The position numbers and the translations under genes are program-made. Below, in pieces: positions 49,001 to 60,700 of a DNA stretch of 64,000 bases. How positions within the stretch are numbered: the first letter of the stretch is position 1; each line of letters begins with the position of its first letter. Location: the NCBI GenBank assembly GCA_026686845.1, contig JAIVEN010000010.1, forward strand, positions 35,376,001 through 35,440,000. The letters are read 5' to 3'. Below the pieces are notes generated by a model. It did not search any database. It was not told the origin of the DNA and saw nothing but the letters and a program-made list of their open reading frames with translations. The DNA comes from Adenanthera pavonina (taxonomy: Eukaryota; Streptophyta; Magnoliopsida; Fabales; Fabaceae).

Positions 49001-51661
49001 AGCCCAACATGGACGTCCTATTTCTCAAAGGCCTCCTCTTCGTCGTCGTCCCCTTGCCCAGCCCACTAGCACTCGCAGGGGTCGCATAGTCCCTCTCCTT
49101 CGCACGAAGAAGAAGCAACTTGCAGATATAGAGAGAGAAACAAAAACAATAGAATCAAATTGTCGAGTTTGGATTCCACACGGACACTGAGATACGCTTT
49201 CATGGTTGACATTTGCTGTTCAATGTTAGGTTTTTAGGGCTAATTCGTGCTCGTACCCTTCAACAAGAAGGCCCCTCTTCCAAAACCCTAGGAGACACGA
49301 AGTTGAACGTGGCAAGGCCTCAAGGTGCTTCAAGTTGTGCCCCTAGCTTACAAATTCGTGATTCTCGTGTGTAATAAGGTGTTCTTCTTCTCTTAATTGC
49401 CATTGTTCGGGCATTGGTCTGGGTAGCTGAAAACCCTAGAGTCATGCAAACTGGGAAATTTGTGGAAATGGGTGTCATTAGGGTTTTTAATTTGTCGGGG
49501 ATATTTTGCTGAATTGTTTTTCGTTGGGGCTGTCTCATGCATTGTCATGAAATGTTGTCAGGTTTATGCCTGAACTCGTGTCTGTTATGGTGTGTGGAAT
49601 TGATGTCTTATTTATGACCGGCGATTTGACTGCCCATATTGGGCAACAAAGAAGAATGCATTTCTTAAAGCGGTAAGCTACTAAAGTGAATAATAAATGT
49701 ACCGTTCGTGATGCCAGTTTGAAATTTTGATGGTAATCATTGGCGCCAACCTCCATGTATGCAGTAGTCGAGACAACATAAGCATGAATAAGTAATAGTG
49801 ACGAGTATTTTAGGTACTAATTATGTAATGTTTTTTCGTTGCTATTGATTGACATCTTTCAACAGTGTTATGGATATTTAAGTCTGCAACCTCTATGGGT
49901 TTTGCATTTTTGTGTATGTGCAAATAATTCAAACCAGGTCGGTTCCTTGCTTCAATGTTGAACATTATTTTTACAGTTCTCCTAGTCTCTAGGACTGCAT
50001 CAATTTTGTATTTTTCAAATGAATGATATTTGCTAGCTTGTTAGAAGAGTGTATGTTGTTATATTTCATCCATTACCGGAAATTTACTATTGTGTAGAAT
50101 CTTACAGTTTTGATGAAAAGATGATAAACCTTTTCTTGGTTAATTTTGAATGGTCGACACTTATCATTTCATTTTCTACGTAAGTCACACTGTTACAGTT
50201 TGTTGGAAGATAATACCTACTTGGTTTTTTCTCTGTGGATTGTTTCTCAGCCATTCAGTAGGCGAAAGAAAATATTGTCTTGAATTCCGAAAAGAAGGCC
50301 TGATTGGTTAATAATTTACACAAGGCTTATGAAGAAACAACTTTATGTAGAAGCAGCTGGTCATTAGCGTCAGGACATAAATATCATCATCATAACTGAG
50401 CTATGACTTGATTCTCTATTTTGGTGATTATTCTATTTCATTGAAGGCCCCTATTCATTAGCTAAAGGTTTTGAATTACATATGTAGTCAAAGGTTCTTG
50501 CTTCAGTGCCTAAGGCACAAAAGTGAGGTTCTAGGAGGCTACCATGCCTCATCCCGGATGAGGCAGGGGCTTTCATCCAGGGGCTTGCATGCCAGTGCTT
50601 TAGTGCATTGCTGGTGGATGCACCAGCTTGCATCAGGTGCCTTGGATATTCTGGGATTATTTTACATAGATACAGCCATAAAAGTCCACCCACTAGCTCA
50701 AAACAATCACACTAAGCATCTTAAATCTTACAATAAGATACCTTAAACATAAGGAAAATAAAAAAAAACCCAGCCCACTAGCTCAATTGGACCACAGTGT
50801 GCTTCTAAGCTATTTTCTTTCACTTTACCACTCTGTTTCTCTTTTGGAATTCGGTCAAACAGTCAAACCTTCTCTCTTTCAAACTTTTCAGCCTTCTATT
50901 TTGTTTTATATGCTTATTATGCAGTTATATTTAATTTATATGTCAAATGCTATTGCAACATTTCATATTTATTTTCTTTATATAGTATATTTTGAGCTTT
51001 TTTCCTATTTTAGTGTCTTGCTTGACTCAGGTGAGCGTTTATCTATTGCCTCTTGCCTCAAGGAATTAGGAGAGTCCAGTGTCTTAAGGGTGTCTTTTGC
51101 TTATATATGGTTATGTTATGCATAGATTTCTCATTCTAATCTCTGCATTACTGATCCTCAAAATGTTCATTGTGTCATGCCCCCGCACATCTTTTAGTAT
51201 GATGTAATATTAAAATGAGGAAAAGGAAGAGTTCACATCAGAGGCCACTTTTGTGTTGAAATTTGTAATTTGTGATCTGTACCTATGGTGCAAATTTTTT
51301 CTTCTTTCCTGGAAAATAATATCTGAGTTACCCATGTTTTCTTCACTCTCTCCCTCTCTTATTTAGCTTATGACTGCATAAGGAACATTGCAACCTTTCT
51401 TATCTGCTTGACAGTACTTCACTTAACATAGGCAAAGGGTCCTTTTCTTTTTGTGTGTGTGTGGGAAAGAGATAGGGCCAGGACATTTTTGATTTATTGC
51501 TTCTTAATACCTGTAGACTTTGGTTGTCAATAGTGTTCACTTCTGTTTGGCTGGGTTGGAATTTTCTTTTGTCCTAATGATATATTTTGCATATAAATTA
51601 AGTGCTTCTATCTAGTTTTTTCCCCCTCTGGTTTACCCCCTTGCCTTAACAAATTTGGCAG
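49001..51661 (+). other. EAF1 promoter, 5' UTR exon and leader intron
   Basis: GC rises from about 49010, where transcription probably begins. An untranslated exon seems to end near 49378 (TAATAAG|GTGTTC), followed by a 2.3 kb intron ending with AG at 51660-51661. The intron contains short ORFs on both strands (49320-49756, 50451-51125) that I regard as chance. No RNA evidence is available, so these borders are inferred. Confidence 0.45.
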
Positions 51662-51694
51662 ATGCTTTAATAGATGGTAGGTGAAACTCTCTGA
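51662..51694 (+). promoter_or_regulatory. Two tiny upstream ORFs before the EAF1 start codon
   Basis: The first bases of the inferred exon are ATGCTTTAA (Met-Leu-stop, 51662-51670). A second ATG at 51674 reads MVGETL and stops at 51694, only 14 nt before the main ATG at 51709. Both would be met by scanning ribosomes if the upstream acceptor is used. Confidence 0.45.
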
Positions 51695-51708
51695 CATTAG
51701 GGGTGGGA

Positions 51709-54700
51709 ATGCATGGATTTAACTCTGGATCTGCTCTCCTTGTAAATGCTGAGGTTGATTCCATGGGAGGAGTTATTGACGGCGGAGTTGGCATAGGGTT
51801 GAAAACCTCTCCCCGCCGAGCAGCCATTGAGAAGGCTCAGGCAGAGCTCAGGTGATGAGAGGTTCATTATGTACTTCCGTTCTTTGTTTGTCTTGTTTTC
51901 TTGTGCACCAATTTGATATTTTATGGTATATATTAAGAATAACCTGTTGGATGTTGATAACAGACAAGAATATGATGTTCGTGAGGAAAGAAAAAGGGAG
52001 CTAGAATTTCTTGAAAAAGTAGGTAGCTTTGATCATTTGCACTCTGTCTTTTCCAATAGTTGTATGCTAATAATGATTGCCTGTTACGCTTTCTAAATGT
52101 AGGGTGGGAATCCTTTGAACTTCAAGTTTGGGAATGCTGCTTCAGCTAGTGTCCAGTCCACTTCACTCACTGATCAACACCATGAGCAGTTTGTGACCAG
52201 GTTGGCCATTTCTCTTTCTTCTCTTTTTTCCTGGATCCTTTTTATTCTTGCCAGTATCTTCTGCTGTTAAAGAATGTCTTTTGGATTTAATTTTCTTAAT
52301 GTTACTTCTCTGTGTCTTTCTTTTGACCTCTCTATTCTATTGTGATCTCAGTGAAGCGAAAGGTAGTTTTGCATTGACTGCTTCCCCTCATGGCGACTCT
52401 GTTGACAGCAGTGCTAGACCAGGTGCTCCTTCAGTTAGTGAATCTAATACTGCTGATAATCTCTTAGTTTTTGATATTGATAATGAGTTACCTAAAGGTG
52501 AAAGGAGGTCTCTACATCAAAGTAGAAGGAATAATATTGCTCCATCAGAGCAGTCTTCCCAAGTTGATGGGAGTCAAAATGCTAAGGAGTCAGAAGATTC
52601 TGCTATTTTCCGCCCATATGCTCGAAGAAATAGGTCCAGGACAAATCATGGTCCTCGGGGTGGTTCAAGAGATGGGAAAGGATTGATATCTGAAACAGGC
52701 AACTTGAAGGACCATAATTTGCCTTCTGTTTCTAAGCCAAAGCCTTCAAATACAAATGGTGAGATAGTTACTAAAGATCTAATGTCTAATAATCCTTTGG
52801 CTAAGAAATTGGATGGTGCTCGTGCTCATCAAATAACTAGTGGCAATAGTATTCCCGAAGTTAAATTGGATATCACTGTTAAAAGAAATGGTGAGGAAGA
52901 TCAGTGCACTCAACCTTTTCAGGATGATACTGTAAAAAATCCAGTTGTTGTGGCTTCTGGGGAGGCTGATATTGTTGAAGAAAAGGAACTGGTAGGTTCT
53001 GCTAATCTGGAGCCTCTGCCTACTTCGGCTACAAAACCAGAAAATGAAACTTGTTCTGATCAGCCAAATGGTATTGCCAACATAAAATCAGATAGAAAAG
53101 GCATAGCAAATGAAGACCAAAATGGTGATGCTGTATTAGGTGCAACGATTTTCAATTCGGAGTCCTCTTGCACCCGAACTAGCCTAGGGAGAGATGTTAA
53201 TAATGATAGTGATATGTGTAATAATGTGAGAAGTGTTAATGATCATGGAAGTGTGGAAAAGACATCAGAATTTGACAAGCAACTAAATTTAAGTGCTTGT
53301 GAAGTAAAAGAAAGGGTTAAGAGCAGTACTACTGAAGGTGGGGCTACTGTTAACAATGGAAATGATGCTGGTTGTCAAAACCATTCTGGTAGTGGTAATA
53401 TGGTCAAGGCTGAGGAAGATATGCGTGTTAACAGTTCCGTGAAAAACAAGGTGAATGATTTTTCCAATAGCAAGGGACAAATTGACAGTAGTGCATCAAA
53501 AACTGATAAAGAGTTAAGTGATGTCTTGGTGGATTGTTCCAACCCTGTGAAAGGCCATAGCTCTGGAAGAAACCACCTGGGTCCTATGGATGTGTCAAAT
53601 TGTGAACTTCCTCAGAATGCTCTGGCAGAAAAGGTTCCTACTACTGCCTCTGACCTTCAGCCATGTTCTAATCACCATTTATTGGCCGACAAGGCACATG
53701 AAGATTCTATTTTGGAAGAGGCACGGATAATAGAGGTCCTCATTTTTATTCCATTTATATTTACTAATGCCCATTTTTTTTGTTAACTTTTGGAACTTTT
53801 TCCTTTATATCATCTGATCACCAAACAATATAAATATCTGACATATACTAAACAGGCCAAGCGGAAAAGGATTGCTGAGTTATCATCAATTCACACTTTA
53901 CCCACACAGAACCCCCGAAAATCTCACTGGGGTTTTGTCCTTGAGGAAATGGCATGGTTGGCAAATGATTTTGCACAGGTTTTAATTTTCTACACCTACT
54001 AGTGATTCTCTTTCTCCCTCCTGTGGTAGTCCCTATCGATTATGGAGGAGCAAAAATGTACAATGTTAATTTAACAAAAATTGTGTGGTATTTTTTTGTT
54101 GTAAGAAAGCTTCTTTCTTGGCTGTGTTTGTAGGAGCGACTTTGGAAGATGGCTGCAGCAGCACAATTGTGTCATCGGGCTGCTCTTACTTCTCGGTTAA
54201 GATATGAAGAGAAAAATAAACATTGGGGGATTAAAATTTTGGCTCACAACATGGCTAAGGCTGTTATGCAGTTCTGGCGTTCAGTTGAGCTTCTTCATGA
54301 CAATGGTGATGCTAGTATTAACTGCACTGGTGCTTTGGCAGAATCTGAGAAAGTTGATGTGGTAGAAGCTTATAGGATCAAAAGAAGAAATTCTGATGTG
54401 GTACTGGTTATTGCTTGGCATTTTGCTCTCTCTCTCTCTCTCTCGATATATAAATATCTTGGTCTTGGGCCTTCATTGTTGGTTGCTACTTTGGTCAATA
54501 ATACAATAGGACATCTCTGTTATATGCTATTTTCCCCTCAATTTGTTTATTTGATAGAAACGATGAAAGTAATATTTGCTTCTATAGTTTTATATATGAA
54601 CTCTATAATGATGTAAAATTGAAAAAGATGATTATTATCATATTATTTATGTAAATGCTAAGATTTTAAAAGATTAAAACTTCTCTATCATTTACATCTG

Positions 54701-57700
54701 AAGTTGAATATCTGATCATTTACATCTGAAGTTGAATATCTGAATATATGGGTGTTCAATTCCTATATACTCCCCTAATATCGGATTGGCCTTCAATTCC
54801 CATGTATTTCCTTTGTTAGTTTTGCTGTCCTACGCTGATATTCTCCTTTGTGTGAAAGCAGTCCTTTTTATAATGCTAATTAGAGGTATCATAGGTTCAA
54901 AACTTTTGTATAATGTGACTATTTGATATTTGTTATAGCTATTATCTGGGAGAATTGAGGCATACTTGTTTCCCCCCTCTGTTGTCTCTCTAAACTACCT
55001 GTCTTCTTTATGAGCTACTTGTTACTGATCCCATAGTGCTGGCTGTTTTGTTCAGGAGACAAACAAATATCTGGAGGAACGACATCCCAGAAAAAACGTG
55101 GCAAAGAAATTGCAAGCTTATGCTTTGAGATTTTTAAAGTATAGTAACCCTCATGAAAGTTCTCAAGCTGAAGCCCCAACAACACCTGATAGGATATCTG
55201 ATTCAGGCACTCTGGGCATGTCATGGGAGGAGCATCTTACTGAAGTATGGGCTAAATTTTCTTATATGTATTTGGTTTACTTGATTATGTTGACATTAGT
55301 GATTTGTCTTCCTATATCTCTCCTCTGTTGCATGTTATTGACACTGATATTTCAGTTTTAGAAGTTGTAATTCCGTTGGATAGGGATGCTTCATCTATTT
55401 ATTCAATGGATTGTTAGTGTGAAAAATGTTTGTGGTTTATTTATAATAATGGAATAATGGATGTTGGCTAAACGCACCTTAACATCTCATAATTTTAATT
55501 GGCAGGAAAGTCTCTTCTATGCAGTTCCTTCTACAGCAATGGAAACATACCGAAAATCTGTTGAATCTCATTTCCTACACTTTGAGGTAAATTTACGACC
55601 CACCCCCCCCCCCCCCCCCCCCCCCCCCCGCGGGCACTAGATGGCATAGATGTTTCAGGAATGGCATTTTAGTCTTATTGGCTAAAGATGTCTTAGGATA
55701 TGTTATGAGGCCATCTGATCCTTTTCTCTGTCTTTTATATCATTGGATCAGATAACCATTCGGCTTTTAATTATATGCATTAGTGTTAACAAAAATAACT
55801 TTTTCAGAAAACTGGGAGCAGCATGCAAGAGGAAGTTGAGACATTTCTGTATGATACTGCAGCAGGTAATGTTAGGATTAGTTTGCATCTTGATTTAAAT
55901 GCATTAATTAATGATTAATCTGGAACTTGTTACAATTTTCTCTTTTAAATTGAAATGTAGAGTTTGGGTCGGAAGATAATGGATATGATGAGGATGATGG
56001 AGAAACAAGTGCTTACTACTTGCCTGGTGTCTATGAGGGTAGCAAATCATCAAAATCAACACACAAGGAGCATAAAATCATGATGAAATCTTACCGTCCA
56101 AGGTCCTGTGAATTTGGGGCTGATTTGCCCTATGGAAATTATACAGCTGGATCTCAGCAGGTCATGCTAATTGGAAAAAGGCCTGCTAGTTTAAATGTTG
56201 GGCCTATTACAAAACGCATGCGCACGGCTTCTAGACAAAGAGTTGTAAGTCCTTTCACAGCTGGGGTCACAGGGACAGTGCAGGCTCCAGTTAAGACAGA
56301 TGTTTCGAGTGGAGATACTAATTCCTTTCAGGATGACCAAAGTACTTTACATGGTGGGTCGCAGATTCAGAAAAGTGTGGAGGTGGAGTCTATTGGAGAC
56401 TTTGAAAGGCAATTAGCCTATGACTGTGCAGAAACATCTGTTAAAACAAAGAAGAAGAAGAAGGCAAAGATTTTGGTAATATCAATTTGTATACTTGTGT
56501 AACTTCAAGGGGTAGTTGATTTATTTATGGATGCATATATTTTCTTCTTGTATCTATACCTCAGCTTTAATTGCATAAGTATTTCTGCAGGGTTCTGCAT
56601 ATGATCAGGGATGGCATGTGGATTCTGTTCTAAATGAACAGGTAACTATATAGTAAACACTATGGCACACATGGATTTTTCTTGCTAGAATTGGTGAAAC
56701 TTGAAATGACTATATAAATTTGACAAGTTAATCTGAACTGAGCTATACTGTGGTGACTTTATAATGCAGAGGGATCATACCAAGAAGAGATTAGATAGTA
56801 CTCATTTTGATCCTAATGGAAGCAGTGGTAAAATTAGTTGCAATCCTGTTATTGTTAGAATTTGTTTTATATTACAATCAGAATTATGTGTTCTACGTGT
56901 TCTACATATTTAAATGTCTTATTCTGAAGGTTTGTATGCACAACATATTGCAAAGAAGCCAAAGACAATGAAGCTGACGGTTGATAATACTTTTGACAAC
57001 ATTCCTACAATGAACGGTTCTATTCCTTCTCCAGCCGCTTCTCAGATGAGTAACATGTCTAATCCAAGTAAATTCATCAAAATTATTAGTGGGCGAGATA
57101 GAGGAGGCCGTAAAGCTAAAACAATGAAGGTAATTTTGTTGTGAACTCAGATTGCCATATGCGAGCAATTTTTCTTTCTATGACCTTGCTGACGTTTTCT
57201 TAATGTGTCTGTTATTTTTTATTTATAGATCCCTGCTGGACAGCCTGGTTCTGGAAGTCCTTGGTCACTATTTGAAGACCAGGTCTTTTAGAGTTCCTTA
57301 GCCATCTTATATTTTCCCCCTTTATGTTCACCTAGAAAAAAGTTTTTTGATTTCTATCATGATCATGTGCTTTTGAAGGTTTACTTTTATTCTTCACGCT
57401 CCTGCAGGCCCTTGTTGTCCTGGTACATGATATGGGTCCAAACTGGGAGCTTGTGAGCGATGCTATTAATAGTACTCTTCAATTTAAGGTAATACTACAT
57501 TTATATTCTTGTGTATGGGTATAATATGCCTAGGTTGCAGGACTTGGTTATATTATTTAAGAAAGTGTTATCTAGGGATCTGAAGAATAATGGTTAAAAT
57601 AAAATAAATGTCCAAAGATTTCTTGATTTTTAATATAATCAGGCAATGTTGTATTATCTAAAGCAGTGTTCAGTAATGGTCTACGTAAAAATCACCAAAA

Positions 57701-60700
57701 CAAAATGTAAATATAATATGCTACACTAGAAAATCCTAGTATTTTATGGGGGAGGGGGTTTAAAATAAACAAACACAAGTTGTCTTAAAATGCAGTAACA
57801 CTGCAGCATCATAGGACGTCTGTCTGGACAACCTTGAGGGACTTCATTAGATTCAGTACTGATGTCGATATTTTTCCATCATATCAGAGACAAATATGTG
57901 CTGTATCTCTTTTTAATTGTGATGCTCTGTTCATTCTGAGGTTTCAACTGCTTAATTTCTTCTATTTTTAAACCTTCATTTGGAATGTAGTTGTTTTTAT
58001 ACTCTGATTCTATGAAATTTGGCATCATTTTCAGTGTATCTTTCGGAAGCCAAAAGAATGCAAGGATCGTCATAAGATCTTGATGGATAGAAGTGCTGGG
58101 GATGGTGCTGATAGTGCTGAAGATTCTGGGTCTTCTCAGTCTTATCCATCTACACTACCCGGAATTCCAAAGGCAGGGATTATTTGTCAAGATTTTTGTG
58201 TTAATTTTTTTCATTGATGGAAGAACTACATGTGGTTGACACAAGTTTTGTGGGTTTGGTGACTTGTGTCGTTTACAGGGTAGTGCCAGGCAGTTATTTC
58301 AACGTTTGCAAGAACCCATGGAGGAAGATACCCTCAAGTCTCATTTTGAGAATATTATAAAGATTGGGCAGAAGCAGTACTGCCGTAGGAATCAGGTATG
58401 GATCTTTTTATATTTTGAGAATATTATAAAGATTGTCACAATGTAATCATTTTCCAATTTCTCTTTATTTATTTTTCAGTTTTAAGGTTTGACAGAGGCC
58501 TATAATTAGGTTGGGAACACTTTGACAGCTAAAATTTATTAAGAAGAACAAATTATGATGGAGTATAAGATATCCTCCTCTAGAAAACACAAAATAGGAG
58601 TACAAAAGATCATAGACCATGTTTGTCTAACATGTGATAAAGCAACCCATTTTCTGTAAATTTGATATTGCAACCTCCTTTATAAGGACATTGATCAGAA
58701 AGCCAAATGGAAGGCATGAAAACTATCTTATCTTATGATATCTTAAGTTACAAAGACGCACCCTAAAAATGCTCATAACACGTCAAAAACTGCAAATTGC
58801 CAGAAAGTTATCAAAAGGAATCCATAGGCCAGCTTTTCCAGCCAAACCATATGAACCTCATTGAAAGAAATCACACCTTTGCTTGAGAGCATACCCTTTA
58901 CACGCCAAGTGCTCCAAATAGTTTATTTAAAGCCATAAAGATAGAACTGCTTGACAATGTATTAGTTTGCAGCTAATTCTGAGCTAACCATAGACTCAAT
59001 GCAAGTTTCAGTAGTTAGATATCCGTAACTGCAATTGATGGGTACCCAAGCAGGATGAGAACCCTGTCCCAAAAGCTAGCTATTGAGATGGGAGAACTAC
59101 TCCACTTAAATACTTCATTGAACATCCCATACTATTTAATGTGGGACTTGGGCATTCCATATTATGCAAGTCCCTATCAATTAGCCTCTCTTAAGAGCCA
59201 ATGTCCTAGCGGTTGCATACTACGACACTTGACATGATAACACTTCACTCGACTCCATTGTTGGTCAGCACCCTCCACCGGTTAGAACCCTCTGTAGGTA
59301 GCCTTCTCCAGAATCGTCGACACACAGGCTTTAATACCATTGATAGGTACTCAAGTGGGATGGGGAACTCTCCCCCAAAAGCTTTCTATTGAGGTGGGAC
59401 AATAACCTCACCTAAATACTCTAATGACTTGATGCCTTTGGGTTGGGATGACGGGATGCATTTTATATATTTGAACTATCTGAAAGGGAAAGTCATACTT
59501 AAACCATCTGCCTGAGTAAAAATATCAACTACTTTTGCCTAAGTAATGCAGTGTCTTACGTTTAGGTTTACTGATAGTCCAATGGCTTTAAATTTAATGA
59601 ATCTGATACTGGAAGATATGTGCTTGAATCTGAGCATTCTGTGTTGACTGTGCTTTATTTATGGCTGCACTTGGAGCTGAATTGAAACTATGTTATTTTG
59701 CGTTATTTATATGGTCATATTGTTTACTGAGATTATAGAACACCTTGAGAAGGTTCTTTTGCTTGGTGATTCCGTAAACCTTCTTTGACACTCAGATTAC
59801 AGTTTTCTTTTCACTTTCCTTGCTTTGTGCTCGTATGATTCTTTGCCTAGTTGTATAAAAAGAGTATAATAGGTTTGGTTTGATTTGGTTGAGGTTCTAA
59901 AGGTCTAAAACCGAACTGAACCAAACCGAATTCCAAAACTGTAAAAACTGAAGCAGACCTTATTTCACTTCGGTTTAATTGGTTCATGTTGGTTTGGTTT
60001 GGTTTGGTTTGGTTTAATCAATTTGGATCAGTTTTGAACACCTTTAAATTCCTACAACTTTCATAAACTCAATAAATGCTCAAATCATGATCAAAACATC
60101 CATCCTTCATACCTGTCAATGAATTTTTGCATGGCCCACCTAATTAAATCTCTTTTTTTGGGGTTTATTTGACTTAATAGCATTGATGACTCCCTATTTA
60201 CTTAGAATAATAATACAAAATATTGGGATTCATCAGCATGCAGTTATGTTCAGCATGTAGCATGATAGCATTCTTTTCTATGAAGTTATTCTGAATTGAA
60301 ATTCTTGATTTATTGCAGAATGATATTCAGGATTTGAAACAAATAGTACCTGTCCATAATTCACATGTAATTGCCCTTAACAAAGTCAGTCCAAACATCC
60401 TGAATGGGGTTCTTCTAACGTAAGTTTTATTTCATTGTTTTTGGGTAATAAATGAAGTCTTTTTGATGCTGATCCAAGTGGATTCAGGCTTACCTAACTA
60501 TTGTCACATTTTGGGCTCACATCCTTATTTTGTTTTGTGCAAATATTTTAATTATGATTGTTTCTGGATGAAGGCCCCTTGATCTTTGTGATACAAATGC
60601 GCCAACCCCAGATTCCCTTCCCCTTGGGTACCAAGGTTCAAATGGTGCTGGCTTGGCATTATCAAATCAAGGTTCTTTGCCATCTATACACCCTACATCA

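Larger units (their letters stand above)
58396..60318 (+). other. Large EAF1 intron packed with repeats
   Basis: At 1.9 kb, this intron is far longer than the other introns within the coding region. It contains the retroelement remnant at 59036-59430 and a GGTTT-type repeat at 59871-60035. The part at 58500-59000 may also be inserted DNA, but I could not assign it. Confidence 0.7.

Noticed and set aside
50471..51125. ORFs of 91 and 112 residues in the EAF1 leader intron
   Set aside because: They lie within the inferred intron in repeat-like sequence with GCCTAAGGCA-type words; no domain.
58500..59000. Possible LINE-derived piece on the minus strand of the EAF1 intron
   Set aside because: Some wording felt familiar, but no reverse-transcriptase motif or poly-A tail could be pointed to.
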